This document shows positions 15,570-23,591 of a stretch of DNA of 32,863 bases, piece after piece (position 1 is the stretch's first letter; each line of letters begins with the position of its first letter). This DNA comes from Lachnospiraceae bacterium UBA2864 (GTDB taxonomy: Bacteria; Bacillota; Clostridia; Lachnospirales; Lachnospiraceae), in assembly GCA_002350525.1 (NCBI GenBank), contig DEFA01000037.1, forward strand, positions 40,691 to 73,553, in the 5' to 3' direction. Position numbers and translations under genes: made by a program. The notes below the pieces were generated by a model. That model saw only the letters and a program-made list of their open reading frames with translations. It ran no database searches and had not been told where the DNA came from.

Positions 15570-17729
15570 TTATGAAATCTGAGCAGTGAAAAGGTTGAAG
15601 TATATTCCTTTTCTTGCCAGAAGTTCTTTATGTGTGCCTATCTCCGCAATTCGATGGCCATCTATGACCATTATTCTATCAGCATTTTTAAGAGTAGACA
15701 ACCTGTGGGCAATCGCAAATGTAGTTTTTCCGTTTGTCAGTCTTTCAAGAGCCTTCTGAATCATGAATTCGCTTTCCGTATCCAGACTGGCCGTTGCTTC
15801 ATCAAGGATCAGAAGCTTCGGATCCGGAAGGATGGCTCTCGCGATGGCGATACGCTGGCGCTCTCCTCCCGAAAGAGTATGGCCCTTTTCGCCGACATAA
15901 GTATTATAACCGTCAGGAAGCTTCGATATAAAGTCATGTGCATTGGCAAGCTTCGCAGCTCTTATGATCTCTTCCACGGAAGCATCCGGTTTCGAAAATC
16001 TTATATTGTCGATAACCGTACCCGAAAACAGGAAGGTTTCCTGGAGGACAACTCCTATCTGTGAATGATATGACTCTCTCTTTACTTCCTTTAAGTCATT
16101 TCCGTCTATAAGAAGTCTTCCGTCATCAATCTCATATAAACCCATGAGCAGGTTGATAAGGGTAGACTTACCTGTTCCCGACGCGCCTACGATGCCTATC
16201 ATTTCACCCGGTTTTATAACCGCATTTATATCTTCAAGTACCGGCTGATAGGACTTATAACCAAAGGTCGCATGGTCAAATGTAACTTCACCGCGTATAT
16301 CTATATCCTTAACCTTGTCCTTCTCCTCAGGAACCTCCTGAGCGAGTACATCATAGATTCTTTCGAGGCAGCTTGTAAGTATCGAGACCTCCCGCGGAAT
16401 CCTGTCCATCCAGCCGATATACTGAAAGAGCAGCAGCGTATAGGAAATGAACTGATACAGCTCACCTACCGACATCTCACCTCTAAAGACATTACCTCCT
16501 CCGAAGTATACAACTATTACGACTCCGGCACCCATAAGGATATTCATGCAAAAATCAAACAGTGCCCAGAATCTTTCATTTCTTCTCTGCACAAGGGCAA
16601 AGCTGCTCGAAACATTCTTGAATCTCTTTGATTCTTCCTCCTCTTTACCATAAGTCTTAACCACTCGCATACCGGATATAACATCCTGAAGTTCACTTGC
16701 CACATCATCATTCTTTCTGTACTGAAGATGAAATATTCTTTCAATGGTCTTCCTCATTACGAGAATGATAACGATAAGGAGCGGTACACTCGAAAACGTG
16801 AGGAGTGCCAGTTTCCAGTTAAGGAGCAGCATAAAGATCACATCCCAGATAAATATGAACAGGATGGCAAAAAGGTTACAGAATACGTCTTCCATGAAAC
16901 CTCTTATGGACGTTGTATCCTGAATGATTCTGTTCAGAAGCTCTCCCGGTCTTCTGTCATTTATAAATTCGAGCGGCAGTTTCTGATACTTTTCAAAAAG
17001 CTTAACCCGGAGGTCTGCCGATATCCTCGCACCGATCTTGGCCGACGCGTTACTCTTCATGATATTCAGTATTACTATTGCAACACTGAGAGAAAACATG
17101 ATAGAGAGAAATATAAGCGCACTTTTTATACTTCCGCCTTCCTTTAAGACATCATTGATAAGGTGCTTCTGTATCTCGGGATTAAGAAGAGTTGTTACAG
17201 CCACGAGTACCATGATGATGAATACTCCGAAGAAATCCTTCTTGTAAGGTTTTGCCATCTTCAGAAATACGCTTATAAAGCCGCCTTCTTTGGAACACTT
17301 AGGACAGTTCTTTGTGCCCGGTATAACACGACCGCACTTAGGACAGATCTTCTCATATTCGCTGCTTTCAACCTCCTCATATCTTCCCGATATAAGTATG
17401 TTTATACCTCTTGCAATATAAGCGTATCTGCCTCTGTGCTTCGCGGAATAATGCACCAGCACCCTGTCTGTTCCGTCACTTCTTCCGGTAAGTATACCGC
17501 CGCCGACTCCCGGCTCTGCGGTAACTTTCTCGAAATCGTGAATATCTATTATTCTTTTTTCCTCTCCTCTGAATATATATATTTTCTTCGTGGTAACTAC
17601 AAGATAAGAGTTATCCGACCAGTTCCCTTCTTCATCGATATCTATGGGAACCGCATAATATATCCTCTCATCCTGCCCAAGTTCCACAGCCTTCTCTATA
17701 TTCTTAGGAAGCATATAACGTAATATCAT
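15570..17729 (-). CDS. ABC exporter half-transporter with PH-like and zinc-ribbon N-terminus
   Basis: This is a 719-residue type IV ABC exporter (membrane domain fused to ATPase). Residues 1 to about 125 form a soluble beta-rich domain that reads like a bacterial PH-like fold (YLVVTTKKIYIFRGEEKRIIDI). A zinc ribbon follows (CPKCGRVIPGTKNCPKC). The membrane domain runs from about 160 to 460. In the ATPase domain, Walker A is GASGTGKST, the signature is LSGGERQRIAIARAI and Walker B is LLILDEATASLDTE with the catalytic Glu. No C39 peptidase domain is present. GAGGG precedes the ATG, which begins 19 nt after the DUF1854 gene. It probably forms a heterodimer with the product of 18325-20607. Confidence 0.92.
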   Translation of the reverse strand: MILRYMLPKNIEKAVELGQDERIYYAVPIDIDEEGNWSDNSYLVVTTKKIYIFRGEEKRIIDIHDFEKVTAEPGVGGGILTGRSDGTDRVLVHYSAKHRGRYAYIARGINILISGRYEEVESSEYEKICPKCGRVIPGTKNCPKCSKEGGFISVFLKMAKPYKKDFFGVFIIMVLVAVTTLLNPEIQKHLINDVLKEGGSIKSALIFLSIMFSLSVAIVILNIMKSNASAKIGARISADLRVKLFEKYQKLPLEFINDRRPGELLNRIIQDTTSIRGFMEDVFCNLFAILFIFIWDVIFMLLLNWKLALLTFSSVPLLIVIILVMRKTIERIFHLQYRKNDDVASELQDVISGMRVVKTYGKEEEESKRFKNVSSSFALVQRRNERFWALFDFCMNILMGAGVVIVVYFGGGNVFRGEMSVGELYQFISYTLLLFQYIGWMDRIPREVSILTSCLERIYDVLAQEVPEEKDKVKDIDIRGEVTFDHATFGYKSYQPVLEDINAVIKPGEMIGIVGASGTGKSTLINLLMGLYEIDDGRLLIDGNDLKEVKRESYHSQIGVVLQETFLFSGTVIDNIRFSKPDASVEEIIRAAKLANAHDFISKLPDGYNTYVGEKGHTLSGGERQRIAIARAILPDPKLLILDEATASLDTESEFMIQKALERLTNGKTTFAIAHRLSTLKNADRIMVIDGHRIAEIGTHKELLARKGIYFNLFTAQIS

Positions 17730-17748
17730 ATCAAGTAACCCTCGCTAT

Positions 17749-18303
17749 TTACAGAAACAGATCCAGCATCCTTCTTTCTTTATGTGAAAGCTCATCCACA
17801 TCTTTAATCTCAAAACGGTTCTCATCAACATCACTGATTATGAGTCTTGTATCCGAGAGTTTCGCGACTGCGTTAGAGCCCATATTTATTGAAAACTTAC
17901 ACTCACCTTTATCCGTCAGTACATGAAAATACGCATAACCATATTCATCCTTAATACTGTAAATCTTCTGTATGACCGGAGTAAAGTAACTGAGTCTCAG
18001 CTGATTCTTTAGTATCTTCTGCGTTTCTTCCGTCATTCTGTCAAGGTCTTCGATTATGCCGATCTCTCTTTCTCCGTTACCATGTTCTCTTATGGACAGG
18101 AATCTGTCGGCGTCCGTGAACGGAAACAGTCTCACAACCTTTATGCGGTCATAATGAACCCCGTCATAATCAAGGCTTACGAAACCGCCCTCTGTCTCTT
18201 CGAACTTATCATTCCTTGAAATAATATGTATAGCCGTCATTTCTTCGGCTTTCTTCTCATAAATATTTAATGTGTTGTTCTGATTATTTGAAATGTCTGC
18301 CAT
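17749..18303 (-). CDS. DUF1854 protein associated with the ABC exporter pair
   Basis: This 184-residue soluble protein matches the DUF1854 pattern: VRLFPFTDADRFLSIREHGNGE, then IGIIEDLDRMTEETQKIL, FTPVIQKIYSI and the C-terminal IKDVDELSHKERRMLDLFL. DUF1854 genes are known beside ABC exporter pairs, notably in cyanophycin-linked clusters of proteobacteria, but the role of the domain is not established. Here the gene sits exactly between the two exporter halves (gaps of 21 and 19 nt), which points to an accessory or regulatory subunit. No cyanophycin synthetase or cyanophycinase gene is in the window. CAGGAGGG immediately precedes the ATG at 18303. Confidence 0.85.
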   Translation of the reverse strand: MADISNNQNNTLNIYEKKAEEMTAIHIISRNDKFEETEGGFVSLDYDGVHYDRIKVVRLFPFTDADRFLSIREHGNGEREIGIIEDLDRMTEETQKILKNQLRLSYFTPVIQKIYSIKDEYGYAYFHVLTDKGECKFSINMGSNAVAKLSDTRLIISDVDENRFEIKDVDELSHKERRMLDLFL

Positions 18304-18324
18304 ATTCCCTCCTGTATAAACAAC

Positions 18325-20607
18325 TTAGAAATTCGTCTGAAGAGCCAGCGCCTTGTTCTGAAGTTCAAGAAGACTTCTATAGATACCGTTCGGAATCTTA
18401 TTAAGTTCATCTTCCGTTCCTTCTTCAACTATACGGCCGCCGTCTATAACTATCAGTCTGTCGGCTTCCCTGAGCGTCGATAATCTGTGTGCTATCGAAA
18501 GGGTAGTTCTTCCCTTTACCAGAAGCTTCAGAGAATTCTGAATAGCCTTCTCGGTCTCGGTATCTACGCTGGCTGTAGCCTCATCCAATATCAGGATCTT
18601 AGGATTGGCAAGTATTGCTCTTGCTATGGATATTCTCTGTTTTTCTCCTCCCGAAAGTTCCTTTCCCGATGCTCCGATTATGGTATCATAACCATCCGGA
18701 AGCTTTGATATGAAGTCATGTGCACTCGCAAGCTTGGCTGCCCTTATGATATCCGCTCTGGTTGCATTTTCATTTCCGTAGGAAATGTTCATCGCCACGG
18801 AGCCCATGAAGATATATGTATCCTGAGATACCATGGCTACATTTCTTCTGAGATCGGCCAGGGCCAGATCTCTGACATTCGTTCCGTCTATTGATATTGA
18901 TCCTTCATTTACATCATATAATCTGGATATAAGATTTACCAAAGTGGACTTACCCGCTCCGGAACGCCCGACTATTCCGAGCATTTCACCTTCTCTTACC
19001 TTAAGATTAATGTTCTTAAGCACCGGACGGCCCGCATTGTAACCGAAGGTTACATCCTTCAGTTCTATCTCACCGCGAGGATTATCCAGCTTTACCGGAT
19101 TCTGTCGCTCCTGTATCTCCGGAATAGCGTCGATTATCTCAAACAGACGTTCCGCCGAATTGATACTGTCGGACCACATACGGAATACCCATGAGAAGAA
19201 ATTCATAGGACCGTTAAGCTGCATTACATATCCGACGAAAGTTATAAGCACACCAAGGTCTATCTGTTTTGTCTTAAGAACAAAAAATACACCGGCTATC
19301 CATATCCATATGCTGGATACTTCCTGAACCATGTTATACATAATGGCGAATCGGTTTCTAAGACGTACTATGTTGATTTCTGCCTCACAAAGCTTATCAT
19401 TCGGATGCATGAATCTCTCTATCTCTGCATTTTCCTGTCCGAAAGCTTTAACTACTCTCGCGCCCGTAAGATTATCGTTAGCCTTTCCCGTAACCGCTTT
19501 CTCGGCACGATGTCTCTTACCCGAAAGTGTCCAGAGTCCCGGACGAAGCTTAACTGTCATAAATACCAGAAGCGGCAGCAGTATGCAGGCCAGAAGCGCC
19601 ATCTGCCAGTTAAGCCTGTACATAACTATAAATGTAACTATGATGGTCATTCCGTGTACGAAAATCATAGGAAGGCCATCGATAAAAAACTCTCTTACTC
19701 TCTCTGAGTCACTGAGCACTCGTGTCATAAGACCGCCTGTCTGTTTGTTAGTAAAGAAACTGAGGCTCAGCCTGCTCATGGAATCAAAGACGTCTGTCTT
19801 GATATCTCTTACAGCGGAGCTTGCAACCTTCGCCATAACAAAGATCTGAAGCCAGCTTGCAAAAGCCGCAATAAGCCTTACACCGATCATCACCAAAACG
19901 AGAATAAGGAGGGCCAGTGCATACTTCCCTCCTAATCTGAAGCGTGAAAGATATACATTATCTTTTTCAAGAATATGATCGAAGAGCACCTTACCCGTAA
20001 GATACGGCCATGCAATACTTACGACTGCCGTAAGCGCATAGGTCAGGAAAAGCACCACTATCTCCATTCTGTATCTCAGGAAGTATTTCAGTGTTCTGCC
20101 GAAGATGGAACGCTTATTCTTCTTTTTTGAACTGCTTTCCTCTTCTTCCTCCTCTTCAGCTTCCTGAACCGGAGTATCGCCGTCTTTAACGTAAGACTTA
20201 AGCTGTCTGTAGAAGATGTTCATCTCTTCCTGGTATCTGTTGGTAAATGCCGCAAGTCTCAAGGCCTCTCCGTCATATTCGGCAATCAAGGTATTTGTAC
20301 CTATGAAATGCTCGATATGTATATGCTTCAGCTTATCAATATCATAAAATTTTATGTCGAATGCTCCACCGTCTTCCAGATCATCGACCTCCTGTCTTTC
20401 AACACCTCTGAAGTAATACACATAATCCTTCGGAAGTGCTTTCTGCATTACGCCGACGCTCTTCTTTGTCAAAATGATGAAACCCGAAATATACTCACTG
20501 TCAAAAGAAAGATCAATGGGACTTTCGAGAAGAATGTCCTCACTGTTCACCCCATAATCCTTCAACTGCTTCAGGGCTATTTTAGATAACTTACTGTCCT
20601 GTTTCAC
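18325..20607 (-). CDS. ABC exporter half-transporter with N-terminal soluble domain
   Basis: This is the second half-exporter, 760 residues from the GTG at 20607. I chose that start because AAAGGAG lies 8 nt upstream. An ATG at 20667 would add 20 residues but overlaps the regulator gene and has no ribosome binding site. Residues 1 to about 155 form a soluble beta-rich domain (YISGFIILTKKSVGVMQ), likely PH-like as in its partner. A highly acidic linker (EAEEEEEEESSSKKKNKR) leads to the membrane domain. Walker A is GRSGAGKST, the signature is LSGGEKQRISIARAI and Walker B is ILILDEATASVDTE. Both halves keep a catalytic Glu, so no degenerate ATP site is evident. The substrate is unknown; no peptidase domain is visible. 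Confidence 0.92.
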   Translation of the reverse strand: MKQDSKLSKIALKQLKDYGVNSEDILLESPIDLSFDSEYISGFIILTKKSVGVMQKALPKDYVYYFRGVERQEVDDLEDGGAFDIKFYDIDKLKHIHIEHFIGTNTLIAEYDGEALRLAAFTNRYQEEMNIFYRQLKSYVKDGDTPVQEAEEEEEEESSSKKKNKRSIFGRTLKYFLRYRMEIVVLFLTYALTAVVSIAWPYLTGKVLFDHILEKDNVYLSRFRLGGKYALALLILVLVMIGVRLIAAFASWLQIFVMAKVASSAVRDIKTDVFDSMSRLSLSFFTNKQTGGLMTRVLSDSERVREFFIDGLPMIFVHGMTIIVTFIVMYRLNWQMALLACILLPLLVFMTVKLRPGLWTLSGKRHRAEKAVTGKANDNLTGARVVKAFGQENAEIERFMHPNDKLCEAEINIVRLRNRFAIMYNMVQEVSSIWIWIAGVFFVLKTKQIDLGVLITFVGYVMQLNGPMNFFSWVFRMWSDSINSAERLFEIIDAIPEIQERQNPVKLDNPRGEIELKDVTFGYNAGRPVLKNINLKVREGEMLGIVGRSGAGKSTLVNLISRLYDVNEGSISIDGTNVRDLALADLRRNVAMVSQDTYIFMGSVAMNISYGNENATRADIIRAAKLASAHDFISKLPDGYDTIIGASGKELSGGEKQRISIARAILANPKILILDEATASVDTETEKAIQNSLKLLVKGRTTLSIAHRLSTLREADRLIVIDGGRIVEEGTEDELNKIPNGIYRSLLELQNKALALQTNF

Positions 20608-20644
20608 TATTCTGTCTCCTTTATCAGTCCGTTCGTTAGTGAGC

Positions 20645-20905
20645 TTAAGCCGTCCTTCTTGATACATCCGGTGTAAGAAGCACGATTATCTCGTCCATTG
20701 ATACGCCGAATACGTTTGCAAGTACGACCAGATTGTCAATTGTCGGAAGCGCAAGACCTCTCTGCCACTTGTATATAGCCTGTGGTGTTGTGAATCCGAA
20801 TATGTTCTGCAGATCTGCTACAGAGAGACCTGCTGCTTTGCGAAGTACAGTAATGTTTTTGCCTGTACCGGTTGTGTCAATCATTGGTATCATATACTCA
20901 TGCAT
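20645..20905 (-). CDS. XRE-family helix-turn-helix regulator
   Basis: This 86-residue DNA-binding protein is a single HTH_XRE (Cro/C1-type) domain: NITVLRKAAGLSVADLQNIF, then the recognition region TTPQAIYKWQRGLALPTIDN and VFGVSMDEII. Such small XRE proteins are common in clostridia. GGAGGGG lies just before the ATG. The gene starts only about 30 nt after the T-run of an intrinsic terminator, so its expression should depend on readthrough of that terminator. It is followed after 37 nt by the first exporter gene and may autoregulate the operon; the GGGGTA/TACCCC palindrome near 21162-21180 is one possible operator, by inference only. Confidence 0.9.
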   Translation of the reverse strand: MHEYMIPMIDTTGTGKNITVLRKAAGLSVADLQNIFGFTTPQAIYKWQRGLALPTIDNLVVLANVFGVSMDEIIVLLTPDVSRRTA

Positions 20906-20934
20906 GGTATGTCCCCTCCAAAATGTAATAAATC

Positions 20935-20969
20935 AAAAAACCGCTTATCTTTGCATGCAAGATAAGCGG
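20935..20969 (-). terminator. Intrinsic terminator/attenuator before the exporter operon
   Basis: On the minus strand an 11-bp perfect stem, CCGCTTATCTT (20969-20959) with AAGATAAGCGG (20951-20941), encloses a short loop and is followed directly by TTTTTT (20940-20935). It lies between the 45-codon ORF and the XRE gene, with too little room for a normal promoter behind it, so it should work as an attenuator rather than as a plain gene end. Confidence 0.85.
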
Positions 20970-21009
20970 TATACCTTCACAGTATCATGAGTAATGAGAC
21001 AATTCTGTA

Positions 21010-21147
21010 TTAACAGCCGTCCCCCGTTACGCCAAAAGCGCTTATCTTATATGCACACAACAAATCATGGTAATCACCTGAGATAGTAGTAGGTGTCACC
21101 TGAGATCTAAGCTTATTTACACTTGTAATCAATGTAGTTGTGAACAT
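21010..21147 (-). CDS. 45-residue leader peptide ORF upstream of attenuator
   Basis: This small ORF starts at the ATG at 21147, with GGAAAGG about 8 nt upstream, and ends in TAA at 21010. The peptide begins MFTTTLITSVNKLRSQV, is rich in Thr and Ser, and ends KISAFGVTGDGC. It has no signal peptide, no double-Gly leader and no membrane segment. I do not recognise a family. The KIS codons form the antiterminator strand and the KLRS codons the upstream competing strand, so the likely job is cis-acting: the ribosome position decides the fate of the downstream terminator. An in-frame upstream start at 21213 lacks a suitable site. The 10-nt repeat TCTCAGGTGA occurs twice in the ORF (21105-21096 and 21083-21074). 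A secreted peptide is the alternative, but the exporters lack a peptidase domain. Confidence 0.65.
   Translation of the reverse strand: MFTTTLITSVNKLRSQVTPTTISGDYHDLLCAYKISAFGVTGDGC
21039..21112 (-). promoter_or_regulatory. Candidate antiterminator and anti-antiterminator segments inside the leader ORF
   Basis: AAGATAAGCG at 21048-21039 is identical to the 3' arm of the terminator and can form 10 base pairs with its 5' arm at 20968-20959, which would abolish the terminator. Further upstream GCTTAGATCT (21112-21103) can pair with AGATAAGC of the antiterminator (GCTTA with TAAGC, TCT with AGA, 2-nt bulge), which would release the terminator. The complementarity is seen in the sequence; the switching is inferred. 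Confidence 0.6.
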
Positions 21148-21161
21148 ATCTTTTCCTTTCC

Positions 21162-21236
21162 GGGGTATACTACTTACCCCTTTTTTTCTCAAAACTGTAA
21201 ACAAGAATAACATAATTTTTTCGTTTTGTCATTATA
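21162..21236 (-). promoter_or_regulatory. Candidate promoter and 5' leader hairpin of the exporter operon
   Basis: On the minus strand a TATAAT at 21236-21231 is a good -10 box; the -35 region is A/T-rich and poor. The resulting 5' leader would be about 75 nt. A GGGGTA-7-TACCCC inverted repeat (21180-21162) lies directly before the ribosome binding site of the leader ORF and could be an operator or an RNA hairpin. Confidence 0.4.
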
Positions 21237-21261
21237 CTACTGGTATAAATTTATAAAATTT

Positions 21262-21585
21262 TTATATATCTATATCATAATCATCATCGTCGTCGGTATC
21301 AAATCCGTAATTAAGAACATCATTATATGCCGCATTTGCCGCAAGACTCTCTTTCCTTGCCTTCCAGGTATCGACAACGCTTTTAATGGCAAGCATCTCA
21401 TCAACCACAAGTTCCGGAGTGGAAGGCCTCACATTTCTCAGATATGAAGTCATCCTGTCCATCGCTTTCGGACTTCCGAGATTCTTTGCCACCGCTTCTC
21501 CAAGTTCATCCGGGAAACCGAGGCTTCGCATGGCTGTCATCAGATTATCCTTAGAATAAGCCCAAATTCTTTTATAATCGTCCAT
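21262..21585 (-). CDS. Small protein with acidic tail, unknown function
   Basis: This 107-residue protein is predicted helical (KRIWAYSKDNLMTAMRSLGF, GEAVAKNLGSPKAMDRMTSY) and ends in a very acidic tail, FDTDDDDDYDIDI. No signal peptide, membrane segment or known domain is apparent. I chose the ATG at 21585 because AGGAG lies 8 nt upstream; a GTG two codons earlier is too close to that site. It follows the large barrel-like gene after 26 nt, so the two are probably co-transcribed. Function unknown. Confidence 0.7.
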   Translation of the reverse strand: MDDYKRIWAYSKDNLMTAMRSLGFPDELGEAVAKNLGSPKAMDRMTSYLRNVRPSTPELVVDEMLAIKSVVDTWKARKESLAANAAYNDVLNYGFDTDDDDDYDIDI

Positions 21586-21611
21586 TACCACGTCTCCTAT
21601 GCATCATGAAT

Positions 21612-23558
21612 CTACTTCCTGTCATAGGCCTCTCCCGCGAGACCTTCAAGTATGGAGCCGCATGCCCACGGCATAAGTGCAAACCAGGTAGATGCCGGTG
21701 AACCATCCGGGTAAGTCTCTGTAAGCAGGCCTTCGCTGTGACAGAATCTTTCCGACATCCAGCCCTTCTTACCATATCCGAATTCCCCGTCAAAGCTGTT
21801 ATGACACTGACAGCTCCAGAAAACCGTATCTTCCATACGACTGCGAATATAGCCGTCATCACGGAATCTTAGATAATATGCCATCTCGTCAAGGATGGAT
21901 GAAGACATCGGATGAATATGAGGATTCGTAACCGAAGTTATGCTTCCTCCGCAGCTTGACCAGCCCACTTCACTTAGTGGCGGGACCTTGATCGGCGAAT
22001 TATAGCAGAACTTAAAGGTATACTCATAGTAGAGAGCATCCCTCATATGATCCAGCAGCCGCTCTCTATCTTCATCTGATTCAACTATCTCATGAAGATA
22101 TCTTACCGCACGTATATAACTTAAGATTCCTTCGGAATCTATATTCTTATCTATATCCAGAGGTCCGCCGTAGCATTCCTCATGTCTGATATAAGCATCA
22201 TGATACCAGGTCTCACTCAGCATCATGTCATCTACATAAGCTCTTTCACCCGTGAGATACGAATAATATGCCGCAGCCGCCATGCACCAGGCCCCCGAAA
22301 AGGAATCATATTCCATTCCGGATCCCGTCTTCTCCGAGAAGACATAAGGATATTCATAATCCTGATTTCTTCCCTTCTCGGTACGGTTTATAACTCTCTT
22401 CGCAAATTCGAGCCAATCCGGATGTTCGGTTCCGTAATTTTTCTCCCACTCATAGGCACGAAGTATAAGATAAACGCTCTGTCCTATAAGATAAGCGACA
22501 TGTCCCGGGGTATTCTGCTTCTCATACCACCAGCCGGAATTACTCCACTTGCCGTCCTTCTCAACCAGGAACGGAAGATCGTTCTTTTCATTTATACTGC
22601 AATGAACTATATGATCTATGCAGTCTATCGCCTGACTCCTTATCTTCTCACTTCCGAGTCTGTGAGCTGAAAACAGCATAGGCGCAGCAGCAGACAGTCC
22701 GTTGGTCCAGGATATTGAAGGAAGGAGTCTGTATTCAAAATGATCTCCCTTATCAAAGACAAAACAGGTATAGCTATGATTCTCCGGAATCCACGCATCT
22801 TCCGCTATAGCTTCAGCCATATCTCTTACAGTCTCAGCCACTGTGCTTCTCTTTCTCGGACTCTCATGATAATTCTCATATACCCATTTCAGGGCATCAT
22901 GTATACCTCTCTCATCCTCTGCCTTAATATCAAACAGATGAAGGCGTACAGAAACCGTCTCTCCCTTCTTTATTCTGAAGCAGTTCTCTCCCATTTCGGT
23001 TCTCGGGTTGATCTTATGAGAATCCACAAACAAAAACGGTGCGTTCTCATAACCGAGAGTGTACCATACCTCATTCTTCTCCAGTGAACAGCCGTAACCG
23101 CAGTACTGATCGAATTCACCGGTGAGTCCCGGCTTCCACTGTCTTCTCCCTCCCTCGGAATATATATAGTAAGGCGATGCTGCAATTCCCGTTATTCTTC
23201 CGTTCAAATACATAAGTGCCGCAGGATGGGACAATCTGTCGCTTCTTACCATCCACCACGGATTTGCCGGAAAATCTTCCGTCATTCTGAGTCTCGGTGC
23301 CTTGCTGTCTACCAGAAGAGGCGCTTCTCCTCTGTTGGTTCCGTACATAAAACCCGGAAGAAAGAATCTTGCTTCCGGCGAAGCATCTCCTTCTCTTGTC
23401 AGAGCAAACTTTATAACTCCGGTAAAATCTTCCTCCGCCGTGATCATGAATTCCATGTCATCTGTAGGAATGACCATCTTCACCGAAAGATTATTCTCAC
23501 CCGGTGATGTATATTCTTCCTTTGCTCCTTTTTGTCTGGCTGTTATTAAAATACCCAT
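21612..23558 (-). CDS. Unrecognised 648-residue protein, possible (alpha/alpha)6-barrel hydrolase
   Basis: I do not recognise the family. The first 250 residues or so look beta-rich (VKMVIPTDDMEFMITAEEDF, CFRIKKGETVSVRLHLFDI). From about residue 260 the protein becomes helical with many Trp, Tyr, Asp and Glu, and segments such as SISWTNGLSAAAPMLF, SGAWCMAAAAYYSYLTG and HIHPMSSSILDEMAYYL. A beta sandwich followed by a helical barrel recalls glycoside hydrolases and polysaccharide lyases, but no catalytic signature is certain. There is no signal peptide, so it is probably cytoplasmic. AAGGAGA precedes the ATG. It follows the sensor kinase after 33 nt and probably shares its transcript. Confidence 0.65.
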   Translation of the reverse strand: MGILITARQKGAKEEYTSPGENNLSVKMVIPTDDMEFMITAEEDFTGVIKFALTREGDASPEARFFLPGFMYGTNRGEAPLLVDSKAPRLRMTEDFPANPWWMVRSDRLSHPAALMYLNGRITGIAASPYYIYSEGGRRQWKPGLTGEFDQYCGYGCSLEKNEVWYTLGYENAPFLFVDSHKINPRTEMGENCFRIKKGETVSVRLHLFDIKAEDERGIHDALKWVYENYHESPRKRSTVAETVRDMAEAIAEDAWIPENHSYTCFVFDKGDHFEYRLLPSISWTNGLSAAAPMLFSAHRLGSEKIRSQAIDCIDHIVHCSINEKNDLPFLVEKDGKWSNSGWWYEKQNTPGHVAYLIGQSVYLILRAYEWEKNYGTEHPDWLEFAKRVINRTEKGRNQDYEYPYVFSEKTGSGMEYDSFSGAWCMAAAAYYSYLTGERAYVDDMMLSETWYHDAYIRHEECYGGPLDIDKNIDSEGILSYIRAVRYLHEIVESDEDRERLLDHMRDALYYEYTFKFCYNSPIKVPPLSEVGWSSCGGSITSVTNPHIHPMSSSILDEMAYYLRFRDDGYIRSRMEDTVFWSCQCHNSFDGEFGYGKKGWMSERFCHSEGLLTETYPDGSPASTWFALMPWACGSILEGLAGEAYDRK

Positions 23559-23591
23559 ATCTTCAGTCTCCTTAGCTATTTATACATTGAT

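Noticed and set aside
18325..20667. The ATG at 20667 as start of the first exporter gene.
   Set aside because: It overlaps the XRE gene by 23 bp and lacks a ribosome binding site, while the GTG at 20607 has AAAGGAG at proper distance.
21010..21147. The 45-residue peptide as a bacteriocin or RiPP precursor exported by the ABC pair.
   Set aside because: No double-Gly or other leader motif, only two Cys, no modifying enzyme gene, and neither exporter has a C39 peptidase domain. The overlap with antiterminator sequence explains it better, though export is not excluded.
21010..21213. A longer, 67-residue version of the leader ORF.
   Set aside because: The extra upstream codons run through the GGGGTA/TACCCC palindrome and the ribosome binding site of the ATG at 21147; the shorter start is better supported.
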